From NCBI GenBank assembly GCA_035772785.1, contig JAOCPU010000009.1, forward strand, positions 496,001-560,000: 64,000 bases of DNA, given 5' to 3'. Below are positions 13,701 through 26,000 of the stretch, piece by piece. How positions within the stretch are numbered: the first letter of the stretch is position 1; each line of letters opens with the position of its first letter. The notes below the pieces were generated by a model. It saw only the letters and a program-made list of their open reading frames with translations. It ran no database searches and was not told the DNA's origin. The DNA is from Phlebiopsis flavidoalba. Its lineage: Eukaryota; Basidiomycota; Agaricomycetes; Polyporales; Phanerochaetaceae. The translations under genes and the position numbers were made by a program.

Positions 13701-13773
13701 GGGCAAGAGGAGGAAAAGTATTGCAGAAGGTTTTCTCCAGCGCGGTTGGCATCATCGGCCGGCGTCCTCGCAT
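7753..13773 (-). CDS. SSK2: Ssk2/Wis4-type MAP kinase kinase kinase of the HOG stress pathway
   Basis: This MAPKKK would phosphorylate the Pbs2-type MAPKK in osmotic and oxidative stress signalling. Reading from the 5' end on the minus strand, an acidic N-terminus (13.7-13.2 kb) is followed by the conserved segments MEDRERLEW and VDPIVKEILAF (13.14-12.85 kb) and TSLRQQIAL (about 12.6 kb). After an unrecognised stretch come GIYFKVDGD (about 10.95 kb), LEDVPMDQFIGALVES (about 10.35 kb) and PFYTDPHVRAFWERMGNAV (about 9.2 kb). The kinase domain has the glycine loop FIGAGSFG (about 9.02 kb), AVKE (about 8.96 kb), catalytic loop VVHRDIK (about 8.67 kb), a damaged DFG region (VDFVWPAK, about 8.53 kb), MYMSPEA (about 8.31 kb) and subdomain XI TIDPSRRPTAGELME (about 8.0 kb). 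Domain order fits Ssk2/MEKK4. Frameshifts are frequent. The start is uncertain; 13662 is an alternative ATG. Confidence 0.85.
10990..12270 (-). other. Unrecognisable interval inside the Ssk2-type gene
   Basis: In Ssk2 homologues only about 170 residues separate the two conserved segments that flank this interval, yet here they are about 1.3 kb apart. None of the expected sequence is visible in any frame. The distal end (about 12.09-12.19 kb) is A-rich with long A runs. It may be an inserted element, a long intron, or badly resolved sequence. Confidence 0.5.
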
Positions 13774-13976
13774 TCTACTTTGTCAATTCCCCGGGCGGAC
13801 CCGGCAGGCGCCCTGCGCTTGCTCCCCTGCCTTGACGTCGTCCCCACACACCCTTTGACCCACAACCAGCACCATCGCGGCCACCAGCATCATCAGCCCA
13901 AGATGGGTATCAGTAGAAAAAGGTAGAGCCACAATCCTCGCTCATAGAGGGCCAACGCAGGTTTTTCGGGCTCATC

Positions 13977-16117
13977 ATGTCGTGCAGGATCAAGGAGAGT
14001 GGTGGAGGGTCTGATACACTCTTAAACTGCTGCCCATAAAAAATGCCTTAAACCCGCAGGACGCGTGTGACAATAACAGAGGAGGATGGCCGTAGGAGTG
14101 TCCGAGTTGGCATGCTGATATCTATTCAAATTTGAACGGGGGCACGCAACACTCTCTGTGCAGCGCAAAAGAACAAGGTGCACACACTGCCATTGCGTGA
14201 CCCTCAGACCAGCAGCTGAGGGACCCCTCTCGGCAAAGTAGGCAACGGGAATACCATCTCGGTACGCTCGGGCAAGGCCAAGCTGGCCAAATACCGCGCG
14301 CAGCTGCTCGAGAACCACCTCCAAAGGTCGTCCGGCGGCGGCACCGGCTTCGACGTGCAAAAGTCGGGAGACGCGCGCGCGTTCGCGCTCATTGGCTTTC
14401 CGTCTGTCGGCAAGGTACGCGCCGGCCATGGCTGCTGTCGCGCAGAACCTTGTGCGTCGTGGGCTGACAGAAAGGGTGCCCATCTCGACGCTTCTCAGCA
14501 ATTTGGTGCACGGCACACCGTGTTCTTCACTCGAATCGTCGGCCGCCTACGAGTTCACAAACTTGACGGTAGGGTTTTTGCTCTGTGCATGACCAAATCG
14601 CGCGGTTACGCTCAAAGGCGTGTTGTCTGGCAGGCCATCCACGGGCGTCATCTTCGAGCACCAAGGGCTTCGGGCCGCGCATCCAGCTGCTCTGGATCTG
14701 CCACGGAGTATCGTACAGAGGGATGCGACGCCAAGGCAGGATGTCATTTATCCCCGGCACGGCGGCCGCCAAGTGGTCCTCGACGGCAAAGACGGCAAGA
14801 TGTTGATTCCTGGTCGATGCTGGATGCAGACAAAGTCGGACGAGCAGCGGCGGCTTGCTCGGAAATTGAGTTGGAAACGCAGTGGGCATCCGGGCTGAAC
14901 AAGCGGCGGCCCGACGTAGTGTTTCACAGATGAATATCGAGCGGTGTGTTAAGGTCGTGTAGTTGCTGAAATTCCGACTTTTCAGCTGTGGCGCTGAAAT
15001 TGTTCACTTGTCCATAGATAACGGTAGGGCGTGCAACGTGCGCATCGCTCGCACAACAAAATTGCTCACAACTGCAATTCAGCTGAACATGGACAGTCAG
15101 TGAAGCCGGACCAAGACGGACGAGAAGACGATTCGGAGCTATTACTGGCAAGCTTGTGAGTGCCCCGCGTCAGGCCGCCACAACTAGGCTAAATGCGGGC
15201 AGACGAAATTGCGGACAACTGCGACGTAATGATTCGAGAGGACGTAATGACTGCTGCGGCGCTCTGAGAGTGTTGTCGCCACTAGGACACGCGCCGCGTC
15301 AGATCACGACAGACGAATTTATTGACGTGCTCATTGGTACGCCCCATTTCTGGTGCATGTGGCGCTGGTCGTCGTCATTCATCGGCACCGGTAGGCACGC
15401 GGAAATACATACCATAGCCCTTTGTACGCCCAATCTGTTCCTGAGCAACCAAGTTCCGACACGCGACGCTGACCGGGTTGTGACAGGATGTTGCTTTTAA
15501 CAAGGATAGTACGCGCTCGTGCCTTAGTACAAGTCGACAAGCTCGCGCATCAGGATCACACTTGTAGTGGTCATCAGCTGTGAGCTCGGACTCAAGTACG
15601 GCCCATGGGGGTCCCTCGTTTTGTTTGCGCTTGTGGGCATGATGATCGCACGCAGCAGCCTCGACTACACTGATCAGTCGGATCTGGGACGAGCTCGGGT
15701 GGTCAAGGTGTACACGAAGAAGCGCGGAGTAGCACCCGGACCTGAGAGACGACCCACGCGTCTGCATGCGCAAGTTGGGCGACAACATCGAGGCTACGTG
15801 TCTGAAGTACGCACGCTCCGCAAAATCCTGAGACTTAGTGCGCGTGCATGCAGGACGTGTGGAATCCCCATCCCACAGGTCGCTAGCCCCAAACTTCCGA
15901 TATGCTCTTGTCTGTGGTGCGTGGCGGCGGACGCGATGGCCGGGTACGGTGCTGACGAGACGCACACAGGGGCAAATCGTCCAAGTTTAACCCACACGCA
16001 CAAAAGGTCGGGCTAAACCATCAGCTGCAGGACGAGGACGTGGTGTCAAGTGCGTATCGATCTCTTGTCGCGGTGGCCCTGTTCTCACTGCGGCGCGGAC
16101 TAGTCTTTACGAAATAG
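13977..16117 (+). CDS. RBG1: DRG1/Rbg1 family GTP-binding protein
   Basis: This is a developmentally regulated GTP-binding protein of the Obg/DRG class, which acts in the cytoplasm with a DFRP partner on translating ribosomes. Visible in order are REYHLGTL and [12 protein letters not shown] (14.24-14.31 kb), [20 protein letters not shown] (about 14.33-14.39 kb), the P-loop IGFPSVGK (14.39-14.415 kb, followed by an intron), AAYEFTNLT (about 14.55 kb), [10 protein letters not shown] (about 14.9 kb), [11 protein letters not shown] (about 15.22 kb), [10 protein letters not shown] (about 15.32 kb), the G5 region VISCELGL (about 15.57 kb), VKVYTKKRG (about 15.7 kb) and the TGS-domain tail [15 protein letters not shown] (about 16.0 kb). 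A clean 54-nt intron (16050-16103) joins a last exon reading IFTK then TAG at 16115-16117. Frameshifts lie between the blocks. The ATG at 13977 is only a candidate. Confidence 0.88.
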
Positions 16118-16596
16118 GTCTTGGGATCGCCGCTGTCTCCGGATGTGTTTCCGGGAGTTGTCTTGTGTATATTGTTACCGCAAGGGTTGTGCGCATGCGC
16201 TGTATATTACTGCTTGCCCAGCATGGTCCGCGGCGGGCGAGTGTGCTGTGTGTGTGACGCTGACAAGGGCCGTGGCACGGCGCGCGGGCAGATATGCGAC
16301 GGGTGAGCTCATCGAGGCGTGCTTGCGATCCCGGGAGGCGATCAGATCGCCATCTCGCGCGGCGCGGCAAGTGCCGCGGCGCCAGGGACGAGGATTTCGG
16401 CAGGCGCCGAGGCGGGAGTGGTGGCCTCGCAGAAAAAAGACAGATGCTGGAGGACAATATGGCTGACCAACGCTGCCTCTCCCTGCTCGCCACACGTCCC
16501 CGACACCCACATCGGCAGCGTCTCCGCCCACGTGCGGGCCTATCTGATCTCCCCTCGCCCATCGTCCCGACACGGACGCGCCAGCCGCGGACAGAC

Positions 16597-16603
16597 ATAT
16601 AAG
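16597..16603 (+). promoter_or_regulatory. TATA-like element upstream of the MBL-fold gene
   Basis: ATATAAG lies about 90 bases before the ATG at 16690. It is followed by a pyrimidine-rich stretch at about 16610-16645, the usual basidiomycete core-promoter layout. The spacing suggests transcription starts near 16625. Confidence 0.5.
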
Positions 16604-16689
16604 GTCGCGCTCTCTTCTGCCCTCCTCTCTTTCTCTCTACCACCGCCGCTGCTGCACACCGCCCGACCGCCGCCGCCGCCTGCTCCGCC

Positions 16690-18311
16690 ATGGGTTCCCT
16701 CGAGATGGTCGCGCCCTTTCCCGACGAGCCCGTCGAGCTCGTCTTCCTCGGCACCGGCACCTCCTCCAGCCTCCCGCACGTAGACTGCCTCACCGCCCCG
16801 CCGGACGCGAAGCCGTGCAGAACCTGTCTCTCGACCCTCTACCCCGAGGGCAAGAAGAACATCCGCGTGCGTGTCCCCCGCTTGGTGTGCCCTGCCCCCG
16901 CTGACCCTGCTGCAGCGGAACACCTCCGCGGTCCTGCGCGTCCGCGGCAGCGACGGCGAGAAGCGGTGAGCGTCGTGCGATTCCTGCTGCTACCGCCGCC
17001 CGCTGACTCCGGCGTCCGCGGAGCAGAACCATTGTCATCGATGTCGGCAAAAGCTTCCAGGCGTCCGCCGTAGAGTGGTTCCCCAAATTTGGGCTGCGGA
17101 GGATAGATGCTGTACTTATCACGCACGCCCATGCTGACGGTGAGTGCGCCCGATATCCCAGTCTTCCCGAAGCCAACGCCTAAATGCCCGTCCTTGTTCT
17201 CTCTGCCCAGCGATGAACGGCCTCGACGACCTCCGAGGTGCGATCCGCGCTTGACATCATGCCCCATCGGAGGCACTCACGGCTGAACCCTAGGCTGGAC
17301 GCTGCGCGGCGCGATACAGCCACACGTGGATCTCTACGTGACCATGCACACCTTCCGTGAGGTCCAGCGCGCCTTCCCATACCTGGTCTCCAAAGAGTTT
17401 GCATCCGGGGGCGGCGACGTGAGCATCTTCGTTTCTCCGCGCTGTCAGACGTGGACGTTGTAGCTCAACCCGCGCATTGCCAGGTTCCCGAGTTCAAGTG
17501 GCACATCATAGAAGACCGGGTGCCCTTTGAGATAGAGAACACCGGTATCAAGATTACACCCTTTGCCGGTGCGTCTCTTTCACCGTTCTTTCCGCTGGGG
17601 GTGTGACCTCGAGCGTGTGCGTGCGACCCTGGCTTACGATCTGCCCGGCCGCATTTTGCAGTCCACCACGGCCGCTTCTTTTCCACGCTCCCGCCCCGGG
17701 AGTTCCTCCCCACGCCCGACTCAATATCCCCCGCGTCGACCTCGCCGCCCACACCCGCCGAGGCCCCCGGCACGCCGCTGGCCGTCGAGGAGCTCCCCGA
17801 GGCGCCGCCGCAGGACACGATCCAGCCGTACTTCTGCCTCGGCTTCGTCATCCAGGACGCCGTGACCTACCTCTCGGACGTCTCGCACATCCCGGAGGAC
17901 ATCTGGGCGCTCTTCGGGCGCGGCGCAGACGCACCCGCGGGCGCCGCCGCCGCGCGCGTCCCGCCCGTGTTCATCCTCGACTGCCTCCGCCTCCAGCCGC
18001 ACACGTCCCACCTCGGCATCGCCGAGGCCGTCGCGACCGCGCGCCGCATGGGCGCCGCGCGCACGTACCTCACCGGCTTCGGACACGAGGTCGCGCACGA
18101 CGAGTACGAGGCCGTCGCGCGCGCGCTCGGCGGCTGCGCACGCCGCCGCTGGAGAAATGCAGAGCTCCCCACTGCCCCCCGGCAGTCGCGCGGGCGCTCG
18201 CGCTCCGTAGCCCCCGGCAGGCCCCCGCCGCTCTGGCGCGCCCTGCGTTTGGACGGCCTGCGGCTATGTTTGTGTTCGCGCGCGCGTGGAGGCGTACGAC
18301 GAGGAGGGTGA
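16690..18311 (+). CDS. Metallo-beta-lactamase-fold phosphodiesterase-like hydrolase
   Basis: This cytosolic MBL-fold hydrolase belongs to the eukaryotic group related to the PhnP phosphodiesterase and S. pombe C777.06c. It is the best-resolved gene here. Exons 16690-16866, 16916-16965, 17027-17139, 17211-17237, 17294-17418, 17484-17568 and 17662 onwards join in frame through GT...AG introns of 49-93 nt. The product begins MGSLEMVAPFPDEPVELVFL and continues with GTGTSSSLPH, a Cys pair in KPCRTC, and the metal-binding loop THAHADAMNGLDDLRGW. Later come AVHHGRFFS, LSDVSHIPEDIW and LDCLRLQPHTSHLG, which supply further metal-site histidines and aspartates. After YEAVARALGG (about 18.13 kb) the frame drifts. 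A better C-terminus (RVEAYDEEGDDL) sits in another frame at about 18.29 kb, so the last exon is probably frameshifted and the stop at 18311 may be wrong. The substrate is unknown. Confidence 0.88.
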
Positions 18312-18719
18312 CGACTTGAGGCAACGGGGGGGCGTGGGGGCGGCGATGGGGGCGCGTGGGGCGCGCGTGGTGGTGGTGTGCGGTGGGGGCTTCTTGGTTG
18401 CTAGGAATCTCTAACAGGGTTGGATTGATAGTGTGTAATATCTAAGGCTTCTGACAATAGCGCTCCCAGTGCTGTACACATGGCCTTATATACGCTATTT
18501 TGTGTTCTTGCACATCTCATTCATATCGTATGTCAGCCCACAGTGTGTCACATCCAGGCTGGGGCCCGAGTATCTGGTATTCGGGTCGCATCTGTCTGCC
18601 TCTCCTTGGCTCGGGCATGGAAGGCGCGGCGTATAAGGTCGGGCTGTCCCGCGCATCCGAGCGCACCATTACCCCCAGACCTTATCACCCTTGCTACCGA
18701 CAGCATTGTCTGTGCCGGA

Positions 18720-21240
18720 ATGTGAAGGTTGAGAGCGACGTACGACGTGCTTCGTGATCGGAAGTTCGAGCCCGTCAGGAGGCTCATAGGTGCGCACTCA
18801 CGCGCTCAGTGCAAAGAGCAAGGACGAGAACGTGCGCATCCGTTCGACCAGAGGCGAGCACGCAGCCCCTTCCTCCCCGCCGATACACACTTCATAACAC
18901 CAAAGCACAGCCCGCGAAGCAGGTTGCCTGGCGGGCACGCGGCGCCGTACAGGCATCCAGCCTGCGCAAGCAACGCGTGATATCGGATCAGCCAGGTGCG
19001 CACGCGCGCCATACTTGTAGTGTTCCCACGCCTCATGCGCCGCGTCCGCAGAGCTACGGCCTCGCCGACCGCCTCCTGCGCGAGGGCGCGCAGATGCACA
19101 TGGCCGCGTTCTACAACCCGAGCGCGAGCGGCGGGATCGAGCGCACGGGGCGCACGGCGGACGCGCCTGCGCCCTCTGCGCGGTATCCCTTCAAGGTGCC
19201 TTTTCCCCCTCCTCTGACTTCCCGCATGTGGTTGATGGGAGCGTTGTGTAGGTGACGCTGAACCAGGGCGCGATCGAGTCGATTTTTCTGGACTCGATGG
19301 CCACTATGGGCGTGCATGTTGAGCGGCCCGTCGAGCCTGCGTCGATCCAGCTCGCGACGGAAGAGTCGGTGCTCAAGGACCCGCAGGCGTATGCGGCGAC
19401 GGTTGTGTTGCGGAATTTGGCCGCTGAGCCGGGGCAGCCGGATACGGAGATGGTGCATGCCAAGTTTGTCGTTGGTGCCGATGGTGGGTGTGCTTTCGAC
19501 AATGGGAAGGTGGAAGGCTAAAGATGGTTATGTGCACACTCGTGGGTCCGCACAAGACCTGCAAGCATCGACATGGAAGGAGAACAAACCAGTACGAAGT
19601 CCCCTCCTCCCCTTGCCCACTAAATGACACCTCCTAGACTTCATCTGGGGCGTAATCGACACCGTGCCCACCACCGACTTCCCCGACATCCGCAACCGCT
19701 GCGCGATCCACTCGCACAACGGCTCGTGCATGATCATCCCGCGCGAGGGCGACACCGTGCGGCTGTACGTGCAGGTGAACCCCGCGGACGTGCTCGACCC
19801 CGACACGGGCCGCGTCGACCGCGCGCGCGTCGGGCCCGAGCGGCTCGTCCAGATCGCGAAGAAGACGTTCTACCCGTATGCGATGCATGCGGACCGCTTT
19901 GACTGGTGGACGATTTATATCAGTGAGTCCGGTGGTGCGTTGTGTGTGGGAGGCGGCTGATGGGCGTAGTTGGACAGCGTGTGGCGGCGCGGTTTGCGGT
20001 GCATATGAGAGGGTGCTTATTGAGGGGGATGCTTGCCAATACGCATTCGGCCAAGGCGGGGCAGGGCATGAATGGCAAGCATGAGTGAATACCCACAACC
20101 TAGGTCAGTCAGTTGAACATCAAGGGGCCACAGCGGCTGACATTGATCTGAAGCATGGAAAAGACTTACCCATGGCTGCGGGTGTTTCTTCGGTGCGGAT
20201 ATGGTCACTACTGGCAAGACTTGTGAGTTAATATCGCATCCCGCAAAGGGATTTATGCGGATTGAAAATGTCGTGTATGAGTTGGGAACGGACGCAATTA
20301 CTCGCAAGAGGCTTAAATCGCAATCGACAAGCAGTTCTCTGCTTGTATTAGTGTCTGGAAAGTCGCGCGGACAGACCGAACATACGGAAGGACGTTTGTC
20401 AGCCACGGAGCAATTATCCTGGCGTAAGTCAGAGAAACCCATTCAGTAGGTTGGAATCACCTTCATCTTTCCAGTAAGTAGAAAGCCTTGTTCAAGTGCC
20501 TACGGATCAGGATCACACCAGTTCTGAGCATCGTGGCGTGCACTAACGCCCCTGGGCAGTAACAAACACCCAGCAACCATGGACCGTCAACTCAGCCTCC
20601 AACCTGGTCATGCGGCGAAATACGCATTCTCGCTGCAGCGGTGTTTTCATCTCAGTCGTCCGAACCTGGCCGACGCGCGGGCCATACAACATCCAGTGAC
20701 TCTCCCCGCCGACACGGGCGCTATCACAGCTGCTCGTCTTTGTGTGCGGGCGACACAGCGACGGCGTGCCGCGGCTCGTGGGGCAGCAGGCGTGCGGACG
20801 CTGGACTGCGGCCGTGAGCGACCCGGGCGAGCTTCTACGGCCAAGGTTCGGCGGTCAGGAGTCCCACGGCAGGTGTTGTGATATCATTGGGATTAGCTCG
20901 GCGACGAAGGAGCGGGTCGACTACACGGATAGGGGTGCCCAGCCTGTTCTTTGAGGACACGACCTGTCGCAAGTGCGTGGCTGGTTTGTATTTTTTTATT
21001 GGCTGCGGCGTTGTTAAGACACGGGTGGTGGATTGCAGGGGGTCACTATGCTGACGATACGGAAAGTTTGAGGCTGCGAAGGCGGCGAACGCGGCGGGGT
21101 ACACAGTATGGCTCATCGACCCCGGTCCTGGGAGCCGATCGTCCGTAGTGCGGGTCCGGATGCTCGCTCATTGGGACCGTGGCGGGCCGGTAATAGAGAG
21201 TGTGGGCGAGCTGGAGGGCTACGTTCGGCGGTGTTTATGA
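18720..21240 (+). CDS. Phenol 2-monooxygenase-like FAD-dependent hydroxylase
   Basis: This is a flavoprotein hydroxylase of the phenol 2-monooxygenase family, expected to use NADPH and O2 to hydroxylate an aromatic ring. A degraded Rossmann start (YDVL...VIG) is seen near 18.75 kb. Well-resolved exons follow: SYGLADRLLREGAQMHMAAF (about 19.05 kb), TLNQGAIESIFLDSMATM (about 19.26 kb) and FVVGADGG (about 19.47 kb). The exon at 19.63-19.92 kb gives DFIWGVIDTVPTTDFPDIRN, SCMIIPREGDTVRLYVQV and FDWWTIYI. The second FAD motif is split as VLIEGDA and AKAGQGMN (about 20.01-20.08 kb). The thioredoxin-like C-terminal domain appears as RFGGQESHG and IGISSATKERVDYTD (about 20.85-20.93 kb). The end, VIESVGELEGYVRRCL, stops at 21238-21240. 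Frameshifts cluster after 19.93 kb. The substrate cannot be told from sequence. Confidence 0.82.
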
Positions 21241-21749
21241 ACGCGTACTGTACGTGGAACCCGCAGGTGCATTTGTTTGTTGCCCGTGAAAATGAGACCA
21301 TCAGTGCATCTGTGGCGCAGAATCGAGAGTGGCTAATGAAGGCTTCATTGATAACGGGGTCACTGACAGCCACCTAGGCTCGGCGTCTTAAGTTCTCGGA
21401 CCTGTATGGGTTGAACGCTGCCCGTGCTGACGTGATCGATAAGGGGTCCTGAATGCAGTGACGATCAGGTGGAAAACAGCCGGTGTTAGGGAAATGCGGC
21501 ACTCGTGAGGAAAAGAGGGGAGAGGGGGGGTGCGGGAATAACCCAGCCGGAGGTCACAGGTCCACGTCGCAGAGCGTCAACATTTTGCATACATCACACC
21601 CATCTCTCGTCTCATCACACCACGCTCACAACCACGCCACGCAACACGCCAGGCCCAGATATTGATACGCGGCGCATTGTCACACCCTCGACTATATTTG
21701 TACCACACGTCTCAACAACCCCGTACCTCGTTTCCCGGGATCGCCTGCA
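21241..21749. other. Intergenic spacer
   Basis: This spacer lies between the flavin monooxygenase and the PRELI gene on the same strand. Its second half (about 21560-21740) is rich in CA and pyrimidines and probably holds the promoter and 5' UTR of the downstream gene. No coding resemblance is seen. Confidence 0.5.
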
Positions 21750-22643
21750 ATGAAGTTGCTCTTTTGCGGTCAGTCCGTTCTTGTATGAGTGCTGTACTCA
21801 AACTTGTTCGCATCCGCATCTCGTTCTCACCGCCGCGTCCACAACAGCGATCCCTGGTCCATTGTCTCGCTTGCCTACTTTCTGCGCTATCCCAACCCCT
21901 ACGCCTCGCATGTGGCCTCCTGCGGACGTGATTTCGCGCACCGTCACCCGTCAGGGACGCTCCTCAATAACTCACGGGCTCATCCTGAAGAAGGGCTCCC
22001 TGCCAAAATGGGCGCCGCGCGGGATCATTGTCCAAGGCGGAGAGCTGGATCATCGAGGAGAGCGAGGTCGACCCCGTGCAGGGTGGTCGTGCGGTGCACG
22101 ACCAAGAACCTTCGACACCATGTGAAGGTTATGCGCGTCGAAGAGCACGTAACGCTCCGGCGCACCGACGACAAAGTGAGTCCCGCCGCTCAAATGTCGC
22201 GGGGCTGTTCGCTGACGTGCTGTGTCTCAGTAAATGCCTGCAAAAGACGGAAGCCCGCTTTATCTCGAATTTTGGATGGGGCTTGACAAAACAGCTGGAA
22301 ACCACAGTCTGGCACGGTCAAAGCCAACATTCAGCGGGTATGTTTCGTCACGCACTATCATTGCATTTACAACGCTTTAATCTAAGTATACGCCAGTCCC
22401 TTGTTCTGTGAGGGTTATTTCCCTCGTCTTGGGCCTGGCTTTCGCCAAGCGCGAATGCAGCCCATGTCGTTTGGTAAGGCTCTTCCTCCTCTTTCCTCGA
22501 CTCTCACCGGTTCTCGTCCGGATGGGGATTTCTGTAGCACCGACAGAGGATTTTCAGGAAACAAGACCACACATGAGTGTTTGTCGCCGAAAAGCAAAGT
22601 GTCTGGTCCTAGTAGTGTTGTCTGCGGCTTCACACACCGTTAG
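21750..22643 (+). CDS. PRELI/Ups-family mitochondrial phospholipid transfer protein
   Basis: PRELI/MSF1 proteins carry phosphatidic acid or phosphatidylserine across the mitochondrial intermembrane space, usually with Mdm35. The ATG at 21750 gives MKLLF. An intron then leads to DPWSIVSLAYFLRYPNPYAS (about 21.86-21.91 kb), SHVAS and DVISRTV. Next come LILKKGSLPKWAPRGII (about 21.98-22.03 kb), the core signature of the domain, and AESWIIEESEVDP (about 22.04-22.08 kb). Further on are KVMRVEEHVTLR (about 22.13 kb), ARFISNFGWGLTKQLE (about 22.25-22.30 kb), and a tail with ARMQPMSFGKALPPL (about 22.45-22.49 kb). The acidic Ser-rich extension after the domain may be fungal-specific. Several frameshifts and one or two short introns interrupt it. 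Whether it is the Ups1 or Ups2/3 type is not clear. The exact stop is uncertain. Confidence 0.82.
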
Positions 22644-23007
22644 CTGATTCGCAGAGTCCATTCTCATATTATACGGTGTATTCATTTTGCTCTGAGGCTC
22701 TAGTTGCATGGTCTTATTCGGTAGTTACTGCCTGTGTCGTCCAGGATCGCATTCCCTGTCATAATCGTGTATTTGTAGCCATTAACAATCGAACATTGCT
22801 CCCCTCCTGCTCGCTAAAGAAGTTCATGTGCCTGCGCGTGCTCGTGATAGAATCAAGTGTCCCACAGTCCTCGGACGGATGGCATGGCGTTTGTCTCCAA
22901 CCTCCCACCATCTCGCCATCCGCGAATACGTGCACCGCACGCCCATGCACGCCCTCTAAACCGCCCGCAGCGAACGAACGCGCCCCGCCACGTCGACCCC
23001 GCGCCAG

Positions 23008-26000
23008 TTGTACTTCCCGACGGCCGCCGCCGCGCCCCAGCTCGCCTCGCCCCCGCCGCTGCCCCTCGCGCACGAGCCCGCGATAGGCCTCGCGCCCAGC
23101 CCGCGCACAAGGCCCTCTTCTGCACGCTCACGAAGAACAGCCTCTCCGTCTGGCGACTCCGGGTGCGTCGTCCGCCTCGTCTTTCCCCGCGCATGCGGCG
23201 CTTTTGACGCGCCCCGCTAGCCCTCCGCGGTGCTTGCGCACCTCTCGCGCACACGACGACGTCGCTGGACGAGCACGGCGAGAATGTGTGCGCTGAGTGG
23301 GCCCCCGACGGGGCGAAGATTGTCATACAGGTGCGTTGCGCGCGATTGTGCCCTCCGTGATGGAACTGAGCCCGCCGTGTGCAGACGACGCAGTCCTTCC
23401 TTGTACTTGTGTCGGTGGACATCCACGCGGACGAGCCGGCGTACAAGTCGCCTCCCTCTCTCGCGTCGGGCGCGCGACGGCACATTTTTTGGCGGGCCCT
23501 GGTGAGGGTGTGCCGATTAGCTCGGTTTCACTGCGCTTTGAGGGTGTCATACGAATTGAGGGACATCTCTTGAGGTGCGTTCATTGCTCGTGTACAAATG
23601 AAAGCTCATACAAACTACGTCATAGTGTGTCTCCGAGAAAGGACTACATACTATTTTCGACTCGTAGTCCGCCCTCTGTACAACGTATCCCCTGGCCGAG
23701 CGTACAACACGAAAGCGAGGGAGAAGGAGAAGGAGGGGGTCACGGTCCTGACTTTTACGACACATGGACCTTGGGCGACGACGAGCTGCCTCTGGCTTCA
23801 AGACAGCAATGGTGCGTGTGTCTCCTCTACAAGGTGAAAGCCGGCGTTCAAGCTTCCGCTAGTCACAATAACCAAGATAATGCACCCCCGCGCATCAGGC
23901 ATCGAAACCTGGATCACCTCAGACGGACGCGCCTACCTCGTCCAGCTCTACGAAGCCCCCATAGCCCAATCCTCCACAAACGTCGCGTCCCCCCACCGAG
24001 TGAGCCCCCTTTGCTCCCGCTCACCGCGCCCCGTGCTGAACTTCCTAGGAACACACGCGCCATTCCGTCGAGACCGAGCACGCGCCCGAGGGCGCCGTGT
24101 GGCAGGGGACGTGCATCCACGACGTCGAGCCGCCCAAGTGGGTGCAGAAGCGGCGGATGGTGCGCCCCGACGACCCCGATGCGGACCAGTACCACTACGA
24201 GGAGCCGCGGCGCGCCGTCGCTGTTGCTATCAACGCAAAGTTCTCGGTCGTGGCGGTTGGGATGCATGGGTTATGTGCTCCTTTGTGGGGGTGGTGATTC
24301 TGAATGCTGAGTTTTGTGGGTAGAGGCGCGGTCGAGCTGGTGAACTTGCCCTCACATGAAGGCGTGCCGCCGCCCGCGCAGAGCCTCCAGATACCGGAGC
24401 TGTACAATAAGAAGACGGGGGCCGTCACGTCGATGGAGTGGAGCTCGGATGGGTATGTCCTTGCGGTTGGCTGGAGGGCGGCTGGGCGGTTTGGAGCGTC
24501 GGAGGGAGGTGCCTGCGTGGGCGTTTGGTGTTGAGTTTGAGGTGGACGAGGACAAGTAGGTTTCGGGTACCCGATATTGAGAAGATACTGACGGCTTTTG
24601 TTAGGTTCCAGAACGCGTTCATGTATGGCGTCCGCAATCTGGTGAGTCCGCCCGTAGAATCTCTTGAGTTGTGTCTAACTTGGTTAGTTTTGGGGAATGG
24701 GAAACTTTGAACTAGTTATGCTAGCTCGGGAAGCACCAAATTGTAAGCTCTGTTCCAAGCACCGTATTCTATTCCTCACCCCATCTGTGTAGCGCCCGAA
24801 GGAGAGCTGTTCATACTACCGTTCGCGAAGAGTGCGACTGCCGCTCAACATCAACCAGTTAATTTTCCCTGATGTCTGTATATGCGCATACCTTTCTGAC
24901 TATCCGCAGGACAACACACAGTATGCCTTCCTTCAGATGGACGACCGTCTAATGTCTATCGTGGCGCAGACCAGCAGACATGAGCGTTATCAACCCCGAG
25001 TCTGATGTCATGGCAGCGCATAAAGGTCCGTATACACAAGCTTCCATCTTAAATAGATCTATTCAATCCACTTTCAGGTCCCTCAGAGTTACCTCGCGAC
25101 CAATTGGCCCATTCGGTATTCAGCGCTGAGTCCGGATGGGAGATTGATAGCTATCGCTGGACGAAGGGGTCTCGGCGCGCACTACAGCTCGTCATCCGGC
25201 GATGGAAGCTGTTTTGCAGACGAGATACAGGAGCAGGCGTTTACGGTGAGGGGAGGCCTGTTGTGGTTCCACCACGTGCTAGTCGTTGCGGTGGAACTGT
25301 CACGGACATACCAGGTGAGTGCCATCAACTCGAGTCTGAAGCGTCTCTCAAACGAGAAAAAGATTCGCCTCTACTCCCGCGATCTAGAGCTGAGCAACCA
25401 GAACGTGCTATTTCGGCGCGAGGTCCTGACCTCTCCAGTGGTGATCATGTCTCTTGTGGACAATTCGCTACTCGTGTACACCGCGGGTAACATACTTCAC
25501 CACTACTTGATCATCCCTACCGAGGAGACGATCAAGCTGCATTTGTGTGGAAGTATCAGCTTTGAAGGCGTCATTGCCGCTCCAGGGGCCGGTGCGAGTC
25601 CTGAGTTGGATGATTCCAAGTGCCCAAAAACGTATGTGTATACCGCACAAGTGCTATACATTCGCTCACATCATTGCTAGAGCTTGGGGATCCTATGGAT
25701 GACCTGTCAGTTGCAACGGTGCTCATGATCGTAGGTGGACGGCTGGTTCTGCTACGACCACGAAAGGTTTGTGTCACCCCCTTACTGACAATGGAGACTC
25801 CCCCCTCACTTCACAACATTAGTCTGGCGACGATGAGGTCACATACGACATGCAAATACTAGCCGACCGGATCGAGTTCTGCTGGATACCACTTGCGCGG
25901 TATCGGTTCCCTGGAGAACTCGTTATGGGGCTACGATGGCCAGAAGCTTCGCGTGTGGCTGAATGCGCTGGCCATTGAAGCATCACCTACAGCATCCCCG

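Noticed and set aside
12840..13706. Long minus-strand open frame of 288 codons taken as one protein
   Set aside because: Only parts of it match Ssk2, and the true frame moves between all three minus frames. The length comes from GC-rich composition.
21060..21240. Fragment of a HAD-type enolase-phosphatase (AAKAANAAGYTVWLID)
   Set aside because: The stretch follows directly on the monooxygenase thioredoxin-like domain in the same direction and ends in a family-like GELEGYV tail, so it is more simply its last exon.
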